Numbered from the stretch's first letter, positions 8,010 through 17,100 are shown. The stretch: 64,000 nt of DNA from Siccirubricoccus phaeus (GCF_008360935.1 NZ_SRXO01000001.1:248001-312000); one strand, 5' to 3'. The notes: a model not told the origin generated them from the letters alone. Made by a program: numbers and translations.

Positions 8010-8348
8010 CGGGCGGGTCCCTGGCTGGGGCGTGCTCGCCGGGGGTGACCCCCGTTCAGCGCACGCGAGGAGATGATGGGCCGGGGCATGCGGCCGGCGC
8101 AGGCCCTGGCGGCGCGGCGCAGGATCGGCCGGGTCCGCCCTGGGGTCAAACGGGTTTTTGCGATCGGCATCCCGGAAAGACCCGCGGCGCTGGACCGCGC
8201 TGCCGGAGCCGCTTATTGCCGAAGGGGCGAGGAGGCTGCCCGGCATGTCCATGCAACCGCGCGAGCGCGTTCCCTATTCCGGCGGGTGAGGGCTGGGGCG
8301 GGGGTGGCGCGCCGGGCGTTTCGGGGTTGGGAGACACCCCCACCCCGA
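8010..8348. other. gap between oxygenase and hemC
   Basis: About 340 bases without a convincing gene. The sequence around 8285-8348 has GC-rich blocks such as GGGTGGCGCGCCGGGCG that resemble worn repeat material. Any promoter of the oxygenase should lie just right of 8009, but I see no clear -35/-10 pair. Confidence 0.4.
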
Positions 8349-8373
8349 CCCTCCCCCGCAAGGCGGGGGAGGG
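8349..8373 (-). terminator. hairpin downstream of hemC
   Basis: Perfect 11-bp stem CCCTCCCCCGC/GCGGGGGAGGG with a 3-base loop, beginning 10 bases past the hemC stop. Placement and strength suit a transcription terminator, but there is no run of T on the hemC side, so intrinsic termination is uncertain. Confidence 0.45.
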
Positions 8374-8382
8374 AGCGGCCTG

Positions 8383-9360
8383 TCAGGCCAGGATATCCGC
8401 CGGGGCGTCGCGGCGGAGGGCGAGGCCCAATTCGCGGCCCAGCGCCTCGCCATCCGTGGCCAGGCCCTCCGCCGAGCGCTGCAGCAGGAAGCTGCCATCC
8501 GGCCGGGCGATCAGCGCTGTCAGGGCCAGCCGTCCGCCCGGAAGCAGCGCCGCATGGGCGCCGATCGGGGTGCGACAGGACCCGTCCAGGGCCCCCAGCA
8601 CGGCGCGTTCCGCCGTGGCGGTCAGGCGGGATGCGGCGTCCTCGATCGCCGCCAGCACCGCCGCCAGCGCCGTATCCCCGGCCCGGATGGTGATGCCGAT
8701 GATACCCTGGCCGGCGGCAGGCAGCATCACCTCGGGCGGCAGCACGGCGGCCGCCTCGGCCTCCATCCCCATGCGCTTCAGCCCGGCGATTGCCAGGAAG
8801 GAGGCGGCGAAATCCCCCGCCCGCACCCGGCCCAGCCGGGTCTGCACATTGCCGCGGATCACCTCGCAGCGCAGATCCGGCCGCCGGTGCAGCAATTGCG
8901 CCTGGCGGCGGACGGAAGCGGTGCCGATGACCGCACCCGGCGGCAGGCAGGCGAGCGGGTCTTCCGGCGCCGGCACGCCGCAGGCGGCGTTCACCACCAG
9001 CGCGTCGCGGCAATCCTCGCGCGGCAGCAGGCAGGCCAGGGCGAGGCCGGGGGGCAGCTCCGTCTCGAGATCCTTCAGGCTGTGCACGGCGCAGTCGATC
9101 CGGCCGTCCAGCAGTGCCTCGTGGATTTCCTTGGCAAAGAGGCCCTTGCCGCCGATTTCCGCCAGGCGCCGGTCCTGCACCTTGTCCCCGGCAGTGGCGA
9201 TGACGGTCTCCTCCGCCGCGATCCCCGGCGCCTGGGCCCGGAGGCGGGCGAGGAAATCCCGCGCCTGCCACAGCGCCAGGGGCGAGCCGCGAGTGCCGGC
9301 GCGGAGCGGCCGGGGCGGCCCGGCGCCGGGCGAGGGGGGAGCGGGGTCGGCCTGGCTCAT
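8383..9360 (-). CDS. hemC: porphobilinogen deaminase (hydroxymethylbilane synthase)
   Basis: 325 residues; joins four porphobilinogens into hydroxymethylbilane in haem and corrin synthesis, in the cytosol. Seen: RAGTRGSPLALWQA at the start of domain 1, substrate-binding VHSLKDLETELP, TASVRRQAQLL, RGNVQTRL, and Cys262 in GSCRTPIGAHA that carries the dipyrromethane cofactor. A proline-rich leader of about 18 residues precedes the domain. The ATG at 9360 overlaps the stop of a 14-codon mini-ORF as ATGA, suggesting coupled translation. A strong hairpin follows the gene. Confidence 0.95.
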   Translation of the reverse strand: MSQADPAPPSPGAGPPRPLRAGTRGSPLALWQARDFLARLRAQAPGIAAEETVIATAGDKVQDRRLAEIGGKGLFAKEIHEALLDGRIDCAVHSLKDLETELPPGLALACLLPREDCRDALVVNAACGVPAPEDPLACLPPGAVIGTASVRRQAQLLHRRPDLRCEVIRGNVQTRLGRVRAGDFAASFLAIAGLKRMGMEAEAAAVLPPEVMLPAAGQGIIGITIRAGDTALAAVLAAIEDAASRLTATAERAVLGALDGSCRTPIGAHAALLPGGRLALTALIARPDGSFLLQRSAEGLATDGEALGRELGLALRRDAPADILA

Positions 9361-9401
9361 CGGCCGGAGGCCGCCGGTGGGGGAGGGGGAGTCTGCTGCA
9401 T
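9357..9401 (-). CDS. 14-residue polyproline upstream ORF of hemC
   Basis: Mini-ORF MQQTPPPPPAASGR, ATG at 9401 and TGA at 9359-9357, overlapping the hemC start as ATGA. Five consecutive prolines are a classic ribosome-pausing sequence relieved by EF-P, so it could act as a leader peptide that adjusts hemC translation. Ribosome site in front of it is weak (GGAC). It is short enough to occur by chance, so this is a candidate only. Confidence 0.3.
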   Translation of the reverse strand: MQQTPPPPPAASGR

Positions 9402-9697
9402 GTCGCTGTCCGGGCCTGGGCATTCGCCGAATCGACGCATAGCAGAAATATGCGGCGGGCGCCGAGGCAGGCCGCAGGCGCCGGTGCGCCAGGGGCGGAT
9501 GGCGAGGCGGTTCCGCCGCGGTTCTGCTGCGAGGTGCGCCGGGAGGGTACGCCGCGGGACGTGCCCCAGGGGGTGGCCAGGTATCGGCCTGGCCCCGCCG
9601 CAAGGTGCGGGGAGCCGCAATCAATTGGGCAGGCCGCGGCACGGCCCGCCGCCCCGCCAAAGGGTCCGGCGGCGCCTGAAGCCGCCGCCTCCCGGAC
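9402..9697. other. hemC upstream region
   Basis: No supported gene. On the hemC strand around 9430-9455 there is a relatively AT-rich patch (CATATTTCTGCTATG) that is the best place for a promoter, but I cannot define -35 and -10 boxes. The rest is GC-rich and featureless up to the stop of the DUF2189 gene. Confidence 0.35.
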
Positions 9698-10483
9698 CTA
9701 CGCCACGCAGCTCCGGTACAGGTGCCAGGTGGCGTGGCCGAGCACCGGCATGACGATCGCCAGGCCGATGAAGGCCGGCAGGGTGCCGAGCAGCAGCAGC
9801 ACCGCCACTGTCACGCCCCAGACCGCCATCGGGCCGGGGTTGGCGGCGCAGACGCGCAGCGAGGTGGACATCGCCTCGGCCATGGGGACGTTGCGGTCCA
9901 GCAGCATCGGCACCGACACCACGGTCAGCGCCAGGACGACAAGCGCGAACAGCGCGCCGACGCCATTGCCGAGCAGGATCAGCCGATGCCCTTCCGGCGT
10001 GGTGAAGGCGATGCGCAGCAGATCGCCCAGCCCCGCCGGCGCGGCGCCGATGGTCGAGGCATAGACCGCCCGGGCGGCGAAGAGCCAGGCGACGAAGACG
10101 ATGGCAAGCAGCAGGCCGAGCCCGGCGATCGAGGGCAGGGCAGGGGAGCGCAGCACGTCGAAGGCGTTCAGCCAGCTTGCCGGCAGCCCCCGCTCCCGGC
10201 GGCGGCTGATCTCGTAAAGCCCGACCGCCGCGACCGGCCCGACCAGGGACAGCCCGGCGACCAGCGGCCAGAGCAGCGGCAGCAGCGCCCCGCCCGACAT
10301 CGCCCGCGCCGCCACCAGGCCGACCAGCGGGTAGAGGATGCAGAGGAAGACGAGCTGGGTGGGGGTCGCCAGGAAATCCTCGATGCCGGCGGCGAGGGCG
10401 TCCCGCAATTCGCTCAGGCCGATCCGGCGGATCATGGGCGGTGCCGCCTCCTCGGCAGCGTCAAGGCGCAGGGCGTGGGCCAT
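9698..10483 (-). CDS. DUF2189-type inner-membrane protein
   Basis: 261 residues with a short cytoplasmic N-terminus (RRIGLSELRDALAAGIEDF) and about six membrane segments, including the paired helices before YEISRRRERGLPASW, which is typical of DUF2189 proteins. Function of the family is not known; some occur near cytochrome oxidase genes, but none is seen here. ATG at 10483 is preceded by GGAGGAGAAG. Ends LGHATWHLYRSCVA. Confidence 0.75.
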   Translation of the reverse strand: MAHALRLDAAEEAAPPMIRRIGLSELRDALAAGIEDFLATPTQLVFLCILYPLVGLVAARAMSGGALLPLLWPLVAGLSLVGPVAAVGLYEISRRRERGLPASWLNAFDVLRSPALPSIAGLGLLLAIVFVAWLFAARAVYASTIGAAPAGLGDLLRIAFTTPEGHRLILLGNGVGALFALVVLALTVVSVPMLLDRNVPMAEAMSTSLRVCAANPGPMAVWGVTVAVLLLLGTLPAFIGLAIVMPVLGHATWHLYRSCVA

Positions 10484-10798
10484 GGTCGCTTCTCCTCCGT
10501 GGCGGCCCTGATGCGGCCGGGCCGCTGGACCTTTCATCTGGGGATGGAGAGAGCCCGGAGCACGCTCACCTTGGCGCGAGGTCCGATGGGTCGGCACGCC
10601 CGAGGTTGGGGGACTGTGCCCCCCGGCGGCAACGGGGCCAAGCCAAGATTCCGTGGGCAGTCCCGCAGGCCGGGCGCCGCCCTCGTCCGGTCGGAGCCGG
10701 CCGATCGAGCCCGCGGGCCGAAACTCACGCGGGGGGCCGGGGGCCGGTCCGGTCGCCGGCGGCGGGGCACCCCCCGCCGGGGACCGGGGAACCCCGAT
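10484..10798. other. gene-free gap, worn repeat C-like sequence
   Basis: 315 bases between the DUF2189 start and the phosphonate permease stop. Contains GGGGGACTGTGCCCCCCGG near 10610 and GGGGACCGGGGAACCCC near 10780, resembling pieces of repeat family C. No convincing reading frame or RNA. May hold the DUF2189 promoter. Confidence 0.4.
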
Positions 10799-12505
10799 CT
10801 ACCGCCGCCGCCAGCGCTGCGTCGCCCGGTCCACCACCCCTGCCGTGGCAAGCTGCAGCAGCTTCGCCACCACCGTCACGCCGAGGATCGCCACCGCCAT
10901 GGCGGCCGCCGCGCTGGCCTGCCCCGCCTCATCCATATGCACCACGGCGACGGAGGCCGGCCTGGTGTCCGGGCCGTAGAGGAAGATCACCGCGCTCACC
11001 GTCGTCATGGCGTTGACGAAGATATAGACGGCGAGGTCGAGGATGGCGGGCAGGCAGATCGGCACCGTCACGCGCCGGAAGGTCACCAGCGCCGGCACGC
11101 GCAGCGAGGCGCCGGCCGCCTCGATCTCCGGGTCGAGCTGGCGGATGGCGGTGACGGCGGCGAGGTGCGGCACGGTATAGAAATGCACCAGGCTGTTCAG
11201 CACCAGGATCGCCAGGGTGCCGTAGAGGAAACCCAGCGGATTGGCGGGGTGGTTGAAGAACAGGATATAGGCGAGGCCGAGCACCAGCCCCGGCACGGCC
11301 AGGGGCAGCGTGGCGAGGAGGCGTACCAGCGGGGCGATCCGCGCCTCCCGCGCGCCGCGTTCCAGCAGCCAGGCGGTGCCGAACACCATCGCCGTGCCGA
11401 ACAGCGCCGCCAGCGCCGCCATGCGGATGGAATTGCCCAGCGCGGCCCAGCCCGTCGCGTCGAAGCGGGCGAAGGCGTAGTTGTCGAGGGTCAGCGAGAG
11501 GTCGTAGGGCCAGAAGCGGACCAGCGAGCTCCAGGCGGCGGTGCCGACCACGCCGAGCAGCGCGCCGGCGACCAGCAGGCAGAGCAGGAAGAGCGGCCAG
11601 TCCCGTGCCCGGCGAGGCCTCGGCCGGTAGGGCAGGGCACGGCCGGAGAGCATTCCGGCGCGCCGCCCGTCCAGCTCCCCCCGGGCCCGGCGGTCCAGCA
11701 GGAAGGCGCCGACCGCCGGCAGCAGCAGCACCAGCCCCACCACCGCGCCCATGTTGAAATTCTGCAGCCCGACGACCTGCTTGTAGACATCCGTCGCCAG
11801 CACCGGGAAGGACCCGCCGATCACTTTGGGAATGCCGAAATCCGTCAGCACCAGGGTGAAGGTGACGACGGCGGCGGAGACCAGCCCGTAGCGCGCCGCG
11901 GGCAGGGTGACGGTGGCGAAGATGCGGGCGTGGCCGGCCCGCAGCACCGTCGCGGCCTCGTACAGCCTTGCATCGGCGGTGCCGAGGGCGACGGCAAGGA
12001 TCAGCGCCGCATGCGGGAAGCAGTAGAAGCTCTGCGCCGCGACGATGCCGGCCGGGCCGTAGATGCTGCCGCCGCCCAGCATGCCGCGCAGCAGGCCCTG
12101 ATTGCCGAACAGGGTGATCAGCGCCAGGGCCGGCAGCAGGGAGGGGGCCAGCACCGGCAGCAGCATCACGGCGCGGAAGAAGGGCCTGGCCGGGATGCAG
12201 GCGCGGGTCAGCGCATAGGCGTAGAAGAAGGCCAGCGGCAGCATCAGCAGGGTGGTGAGGCCCGCCGTCCAGATACTGTTCCAGGCGGCGGCGAGCAGCG
12301 ACGGCGTCGCCGCATAGGCGGCGAAGTTGGCGAGGCCGGCGAAGCCGCCCGCCGGCGTCTCGAAGGCGCGGAGCAGCAGGAGCAGCAGCGGCAGCGCCAG
12401 CAGCAGGGTGAGCAGCAGCAGCGAAAGACCGAGCAGCCCGCGCAGCAGCAGCGCATCGCCCGGTCCGCGCCGCCGTGGCACGGCGCCGAGCGCCGACTCA
12501 CTCAT
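10799..12505 (-). CDS. fused-domain ABC permease, putative 2-aminoethylphosphonate importer
   Basis: 568 residues with two ABC permease domains in one chain (about 12 membrane segments), as in the FbpB/PhnU2 type. EAA-loop-like blocks: LYEAATVLRAGHARIF in the first half and IEAAGASLRVPALVTFRRV in the second. The start overlaps the end of the ATPase gene by 8 bases, so the two are translationally linked. With the ATPase and binding protein upstream it forms a complete importer. Substrate is inferred from the adjacent phnX and FAD oxidase genes; iron(III) transport is the alternative for this architecture. Confidence 0.88.
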   Translation of the reverse strand: MSESALGAVPRRRGPGDALLLRGLLGLSLLLLTLLLALPLLLLLLRAFETPAGGFAGLANFAAYAATPSLLAAAWNSIWTAGLTTLLMLPLAFFYAYALTRACIPARPFFRAVMLLPVLAPSLLPALALITLFGNQGLLRGMLGGGSIYGPAGIVAAQSFYCFPHAALILAVALGTADARLYEAATVLRAGHARIFATVTLPAARYGLVSAAVVTFTLVLTDFGIPKVIGGSFPVLATDVYKQVVGLQNFNMGAVVGLVLLLPAVGAFLLDRRARGELDGRRAGMLSGRALPYRPRPRRARDWPLFLLCLLVAGALLGVVGTAAWSSLVRFWPYDLSLTLDNYAFARFDATGWAALGNSIRMAALAALFGTAMVFGTAWLLERGAREARIAPLVRLLATLPLAVPGLVLGLAYILFFNHPANPLGFLYGTLAILVLNSLVHFYTVPHLAAVTAIRQLDPEIEAAGASLRVPALVTFRRVTVPICLPAILDLAVYIFVNAMTTVSAVIFLYGPDTRPASVAVVHMDEAGQASAAAAMAVAILGVTVVAKLLQLATAGVVDRATQRWRRR

Positions 12506-13616
12506 CGGCGGGGAAGACCATCAGCCGCTCCGCCGGGAGGGCGCAGGGCAGGGCGGCGCCGGGCAGGGCGCCGAGCGCGGCCACGGCATCCGGCGGTGCA
12601 TCCGCTTCCAGCCGCAGATGCCCGGCCTCGAGGGACAGGCGGCAGATGGGGCCGAGGAATTCCAGATGCGTCACCTCGGCCGGGAAATGCCCGGGCAGCG
12701 CTGCGGCGGCCGGGCCCAGCCGCACATCCTCCGGCCGGATGAAGACCGCGAGCCGGGTGCCATACAGCAGCTTCCGCGCCGCGGCGCAGGGCAGGCGGCG
12801 GCCATCGGCCAGGATCTCGCCCGGCACCGCCTCCACCAGCGCCGCGAAATGCGCGGAGCGGCCGACGAAGCCGGCGACGAAGGCGGAGGCGGGGCTCCGA
12901 TAGATCTCCTCCGGCGTGCCGATCTGCTCGATCCGACCACGCGACATGACCACGACGCGGTCGGAGACGCTCATTGCCTCCTCCTGGTCATGAGTCACCA
13001 TGATGGTGGTGACGCCGAGGCGGCGCTGCAGGTCGCGGATCTCCCCCCGCAGATGCTGGCGGACGATGGCGTCCAGCGCCGAGAGCGGCTCGTCCAGCAG
13101 CAGCAGGCCGGGCTCGTTCGCCAGGGCACGAGCCAGGGCGACGCGCTGCTGCTGGCCGCCGGAAAGCTGCGCCGGGTATTTCGCGGCGTGGTCCGTCAGG
13201 CCGACCAGCGCCAGCAGCTCCGCCACCCGCTCTACCCGGCGCGGCTTCGGCCAGGCGGGGCCGCGCAACCCGTAGCCGATGTTCTCGGTGACATTCAGAT
13301 TGGGAAACAGCGCGTAGGATTGGAAGACGATGCCGAAATCCCGCGCCGCCGGCGGCAGATGGGTGATGTCCTGCCCCGCCTGGGTGATGCGGCCGCCGGT
13401 CGCGGGATCCAGCCCCGCGATCGCCCGCAGCAGCGTGGTCTTGCCGCAGCCGGAGGGGCCGAGGAAGGAGACGAATTCCCCCGCCGCGACCGCCAGGCTC
13501 ACCCGTTCCAGCGCCCGGAAGGTGCCGAAGCTCTTCGAGACCTGGTCCACCACCAGATAGGGCGCCGTGTCCGGCTGCCGCTGGCCGGCGCTGGGGCGGG
13601 CGAGGGCGGTGCTCAT
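12498..13616 (-). CDS. ABC transporter ATPase, putative 2-aminoethylphosphonate importer
   Basis: 372 residues. Walker [10 protein letters not shown] at 53-61, Q-loop VFQSYALFP, signature [15 protein letters not shown], Walker [14 protein letters not shown]-loop MVTHDQEEA, and a C-terminal TOBE-like regulatory domain ([10 protein letters not shown] ...). Couples ATP hydrolysis to the fused permease on the inner face of the membrane. Starts 7 bases after the binding-protein gene ends and overlaps the permease start. Matches the PhnT2 type by context. Confidence 0.9.
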   Translation of the reverse strand: MSTALARPSAGQRQPDTAPYLVVDQVSKSFGTFRALERVSLAVAAGEFVSFLGPSGCGKTTLLRAIAGLDPATGGRITQAGQDITHLPPAARDFGIVFQSYALFPNLNVTENIGYGLRGPAWPKPRRVERVAELLALVGLTDHAAKYPAQLSGGQQQRVALARALANEPGLLLLDEPLSALDAIVRQHLRGEIRDLQRRLGVTTIMVTHDQEEAMSVSDRVVVMSRGRIEQIGTPEEIYRSPASAFVAGFVGRSAHFAALVEAVPGEILADGRRLPCAAARKLLYGTRLAVFIRPEDVRLGPAAAALPGHFPAEVTHLEFLGPICRLSLEAGHLRLEADAPPDAVAALGALPGAALPCALPAERLMVFPADE

Positions 13617-13623
13617 CGCGGCG

Positions 13624-14664
13624 TCAATTCCGCGGCGCCGATTTGCCGTCGAAGCGGGTTGCCCAGTCGCGCAGGATGGCGTCGCGGCGCGCGGCCACGG
13701 CGCGGAAATCCTGCTTCACCAGGCGCTGCTCGAATTCCGGCGGGTAGCCGCGGATGGCGGGCTGCACACCGGGCATCGCGAGCACCGCGTACCAGCGGCC
13801 ATAGAGTTCGTTGGCGGCGCGGGTCACGGCCCAGTCGGCCAGCTTCTTCGCCGCTTCCAGGTTGCGGGCACCGCGGTGGATGGCGGTGCCTTCCAGGTCG
13901 AAGCCGACGCCGTCCGTGGGGACGATGATCTCGATGGGCGCGCCCTGGTTCTTCAGGGTGACGGCGCGCATGTCGAGCGAGATGCCCAAGCCGTACTCGC
14001 CGCGCGCCGCGTTGCTGCAGGGGGCGCTGCCGGAATGGGTGTAGAGCTGCATGTTCGCATGCAGCTTCGCCATGTAGTCCCAGGCCGGGCCTTCGCCCAT
14101 GGCCGCGATCCAGCCGGCGATGGTGAGGAAGCCGGTGCCGGAGGAAGCGGGGTTCGGCATCACCACCTGGCCGCGGAAGGCGGGGTTCAGCAGATCCGCC
14201 CAGGTGGCGGGCCGCGGCAGGCCACGCTGCTGGGCGATGATCGTGTTGTAGCAGATGGCGGCGACGAAGGCGTCCATGCCCGCCCAGGTCATGGGCGAGC
14301 GGTCGCTGCGGAAATTCGGCCGCAGCGCTTCGGCGCCCCGCGGGGTGTAGGGCTCCAGCATCTCCAGCCCTTCCATCTGCAGCAGGGAGAAGACGGAGAC
14401 GCCCCAGACGATATCGGCGCGGGGGTTCTGCCGCTCGGCGATCAGCCGGGCGGTGATGATGCCGGTGGAATCGCGGACCCAGGCGATCTCGATGTCGCGG
14501 ATCGCGGCCTCCGCCGCCTGCTTCAGGGGCTGGAGCTGCTCGTTCTCCAGCGCGGTGTAGACGGTGAGGCGGGTGCGGGGCTGGGCCTCCGCCGCGGGGG
14601 CCGCCGCGAGGACGGCAAGGGCACAAAGCGAGGCGAACGCGGCGGCAAGCGCGCGGCGGACCAT
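13624..14664 (-). CDS. periplasmic binding protein, putative 2-aminoethylphosphonate
   Basis: 346 residues, family 1 binding protein of the Fbp/PhnS2 kind. Signal peptide to about residue 27 (PAAEAQ), then LTVYTALENEQLQPLKQA, the opening typical of the phosphonate members. ATG at 14664. First gene of the transporter; a 323-base gap with a repeat element separates it from phnX upstream on the same strand. Ligand specificity inferred from neighbours. Confidence 0.87.
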   Translation of the reverse strand: MVRRALAAAFASLCALAVLAAAPAAEAQPRTRLTVYTALENEQLQPLKQAAEAAIRDIEIAWVRDSTGIITARLIAERQNPRADIVWGVSVFSLLQMEGLEMLEPYTPRGAEALRPNFRSDRSPMTWAGMDAFVAAICYNTIIAQQRGLPRPATWADLLNPAFRGQVVMPNPASSGTGFLTIAGWIAAMGEGPAWDYMAKLHANMQLYTHSGSAPCSNAARGEYGLGISLDMRAVTLKNQGAPIEIIVPTDGVGFDLEGTAIHRGARNLEAAKKLADWAVTRAANELYGRWYAVLAMPGVQPAIRGYPPEFEQRLVKQDFRAVAARRDAILRDWATRFDGKSAPRN

Positions 14665-14758
14665 GGGCGTCTCCTGCGTCCCTGGCGCGTGTGGTAGCCG
14701 GCTTCCCTCGGGCTTTATGTTACCATTTCGTGACAGGGCGGAACAAGCATGGCCTGTC

Positions 14759-14902
14759 TCCCTCCCCCGCTCGGCGGGGAAGGGCCGGGGTAGGGGCGTG
14801 GCCGGGCCAGTGTCCTGCCCGCTCCGCTCGCTGGACTTCCAGCGGAACGAAGCGGGCAGGCAGGCCGTTCCGAAGTCCTGCCGACTTCGGAATCAGGATA
14901 CC
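14759..14902. repeat. hairpin and diverged B element inside the phosphonate cluster
   Basis: A CTCCCCCGC...GCGGGG hairpin at about 14760-14786, followed by B3 (14807-14902), a B element with altered interior: CCAGTGTCCTGCCCGC, TCGCTGGACTTCCAGCG, then GAAGTCCTGCCGACTTCGG. It splits the operon between phnX and the binding-protein gene, so the two halves may be transcribed to different levels. Confidence 0.65.
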
Positions 14903-14987
14903 GGCTGCGGTCGACGGGAGTGTGCACCCGCATTCTCCAACGCCCTTTGGGCGCGGGCCCTCTTCTCCCCCGCGACGCGGGGAGGGG

Positions 14988-15869
14988 TCAGCCGGGCTGC
15001 TGCCCCGCTGCCAGCCTTGCCTCGATCTCCGCCACCGCCTGCGGCAGTTCCGCAATGCTGTCGATGACGAGATGGGCGCCGGCTTCCTTCAGCTCCGCCG
15101 TGGCGCGGGCGCGGGCGGCGGCGCGCTCGGCCTCCGGCACCCGTGCCAGCTCCTCGGCGGACCAGCCGGCGATGTTGCCGGTCAGCGCCACGCCCACCGC
15201 CCAGCAGCCGGCGGCGCGGGCCTCGCCGATCCCCGGCGGCGTGTCGTCCAGCTTCGCCACCGCGGCGGCAGGCCAGATGCCCATCATCGCCATGGCGTAC
15301 CACATCTGCAGCGGGGCGGGGCGGCCGGCGGCGAGATCGCCGGCGCAGACCATCACCTCCGGCGCGAACCCTTGCGCGGCGGCGAGCGGCGCCAGCGCCG
15401 CCATGATCGGCCTGGTATAGCCGGTGGTGCTGCCGAGGCGGAGGCCGCGCCCCCTCGCCCAGCCCAGCGCCGGCTTCGCGCCCGGGATCAGCGCCGCGTG
15501 GTCGCGGATGGCGGCGATGTTCATCGGCTCGAACACCTGGAAGATCGCCTGGACGTCCTGCTCCTCGAAGTCGCGGCCATGCCTGGCGCGCCAGGCGGCG
15601 TTGGCGGCGCGGCCGACCAGGCGGATATGGTCGGCCTTGGCCATGCCCATGGGGCCACGGGCATCGGCGATGGAGATGGCGATGCCGAATTCGGCGAAGG
15701 CGCGGACGAAGGCGCCCATGGGGGCGCGGCTGCCATGGTCCACCACCGTGCCGGCCCAATCCAGGATCACCGCCTTCAGGGGGCCGGCATAGGGCGTGCG
15801 CCGGTCCTCCTGGCGCGGCGGGCTCAGCTCTCCGCGCCCTTCGGCGCTCCGATCATCCGACGCGCTCAT
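14988..15869 (-). CDS. phnX: phosphonoacetaldehyde hydrolase (phosphonatase)
   Basis: 293-residue HAD-superfamily enzyme that cleaves the C-P bond of phosphonoacetaldehyde to acetaldehyde and phosphate. Seen: nucleophile Asp37 in VILDWAGTVVDHG, the Schiff-base lysine Lys78 in GPMGMAKADHIR, motif II GSTTGYT and motif III/IV LDDTPPGI. The Trp after the nucleophilic Asp is characteristic of PhnX. About 29 extra residues precede the domain. The ATG overlaps the stop of the upstream FAD oxidase by ATGA, so the two enzymes are co-translated. Confidence 0.93.
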   Translation of the reverse strand: MSASDDRSAEGRGELSPPRQEDRRTPYAGPLKAVILDWAGTVVDHGSRAPMGAFVRAFAEFGIAISIADARGPMGMAKADHIRLVGRAANAAWRARHGRDFEEQDVQAIFQVFEPMNIAAIRDHAALIPGAKPALGWARGRGLRLGSTTGYTRPIMAALAPLAAAQGFAPEVMVCAGDLAAGRPAPLQMWYAMAMMGIWPAAAVAKLDDTPPGIGEARAAGCWAVGVALTGNIAGWSAEELARVPEAERAAARARATAELKEAGAHLVIDSIAELPQAVAEIEARLAAGQQPG

Positions 15870-16981
15870 CTCGTGCTCTCCCAGGCGGCGAAGACATCCT
15901 CGGCGAGGCCGAAACCGGTGGAGGCGCCGGTGCCGCTGGTGACGGAGACCAGCATCACCCCGGGCAGGGGGCTTTCGAAGAAGGCGGTATCGGGGCCGGA
16001 GGGGTAAAGGCCGATCCAGCGCTCCGTGACCTCCGGCCGGGGCAGGTCCAGCACGGCGGAGAATTCGCGGAGGATGAGGTCGTCCACCGCGGCGGGCTGG
16101 AAGGGGTCTGGGCTGCCGCCGTAATGGTGGCTGTCCCCCACCACCAGGGAGCCATCCTCGCCCTGCACCACGATGAGGTGGATGCCATGGCCGAGCTCCG
16201 CCGCCTGTTCGGCGCGCAGCCGGGCGGCGAGGCGGGGAAGGGAGGGGCAATCCCGGTAGCCCAGATAGCGGACCAGGCCGAGATCGCTCATCACCGCGCC
16301 GGGCAGGCACCAGCCGGGGGCGGCGAGGCGTAGCATGTGCAGCTTGCAGAGGGTGACCTGGCGGCGGGCAAACACCGCCGGGAACAGGGTCCTGAGATCG
16401 GGGCCGGGGCAGACGAGGATGCGCCCGGCGGCGATCGGGCCGGCGGTGGTGTGCAGGCGGCCGGTCTCCACGCCGGTGACGGCGGTGAGGCGGCGGAATT
16501 CCACCCCCTGCGCCTCCAGCCAGGCCGCCAGGCGGGGGATGGCGTCGCGGCTTTCGACGCGCAGCTCATGCGGGCTCCAGAGCGCGCCCCGGAGGTCCGG
16601 GCGCAGGGCGCCGAGGGCGGCGGCCTCCGCCGCGCTCAGCATCCGGCAGCCCTCGCCCATGGGGGAGGCGGCGAATTCCTCCAGCACCGCCAGCGCCTCC
16701 GGCCGGCGGGCGGCGAAGGCGAGGCCGTGATGGTGGATGGCGATGCCGGCCCGGGGGGCGATCTCGGCCCAGACATCCCGGGACCGGCGGGCGCGGCGCC
16801 AGCAATCCCCCGCCTCCTGCCCCGTCACGGTGACGAAGCCGAAATTGCGGATGGAGGCGCCGATGGCCTGGGCTTCCCGTTCCACCACCAGGGTGCGCAG
16901 CCCGGCGCGATGGGCGGCCAGGGCGTGGGCCAGGCCAATGATGCCGGCGCCGATGATGGCGATGTCGTAGCTGCTCCCCAA
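15866..16981 (-). CDS. FAD-dependent amine oxidase of phosphonate clusters (TIGR03364/HpnW type)
   Basis: 371-residue DAO-family flavoprotein. N-terminal FAD motif IIGAGIIGLAHALAAHRAG, then ASIRNFGFVTVTGQEAG, the signature of the phosphonate-associated subgroup, and C-terminal SVTSGTGASTGFGLAEDVF. Likely oxidises an aminoethylphosphonate (or its N-methyl form) to phosphonoacetaldehyde, feeding PhnX directly. It heads the cluster, divergent from the flavin monooxygenase at 17133. No phnW transaminase lies in the window, so this enzyme may replace it; that is inference. Confidence 0.88.
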   Translation of the reverse strand: MGSSYDIAIIGAGIIGLAHALAAHRAGLRTLVVEREAQAIGASIRNFGFVTVTGQEAGDCWRRARRSRDVWAEIAPRAGIAIHHHGLAFAARRPEALAVLEEFAASPMGEGCRMLSAAEAAALGALRPDLRGALWSPHELRVESRDAIPRLAAWLEAQGVEFRRLTAVTGVETGRLHTTAGPIAAGRILVCPGPDLRTLFPAVFARRQVTLCKLHMLRLAAPGWCLPGAVMSDLGLVRYLGYRDCPSLPRLAARLRAEQAAELGHGIHLIVVQGEDGSLVVGDSHHYGGSPDPFQPAAVDDLILREFSAVLDLPRPEVTERWIGLYPSGPDTAFFESPLPGVMLVSVTSGTGASTGFGLAEDVFAAWESTR

Positions 16982-17071
16982 GCCGGCCTCCCTGCCGGGG
17001 CCAGCTTAGAGCAGATCGTGGCCCGGCATGCACGCCTCCGCGCGGGCGGGGCGGGCGTGTCATCGAAGCGT

Positions 17072-17100
17072 CTTGCCGCAGCCCGCCGGCAAGGTATTCA
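17072..17100 (+). promoter_or_regulatory. candidate operator/promoter before the flavin monooxygenase
   Basis: Inverted repeat CTTGCCG (17072-17078) / CGGCAAG (17087-17093) in the 151-base divergent gap. Its left arm overlaps a weak -35 (TTGCCG); a poor -10-like TATTCA follows 16 bases later. Could serve the gene at 17133 or, as an operator, both divergent units. Weak matches, so tentative. Confidence 0.3.

Noticed and set aside
9722-12742. 1006-codon plus-strand open frame
   Set aside because: Gln/Arg/Gly-rich shadow opposite the DUF2189 and phosphonate permease genes, which have clear membrane-protein sequence on the other strand. High GC leaves few stops in antisense frames.
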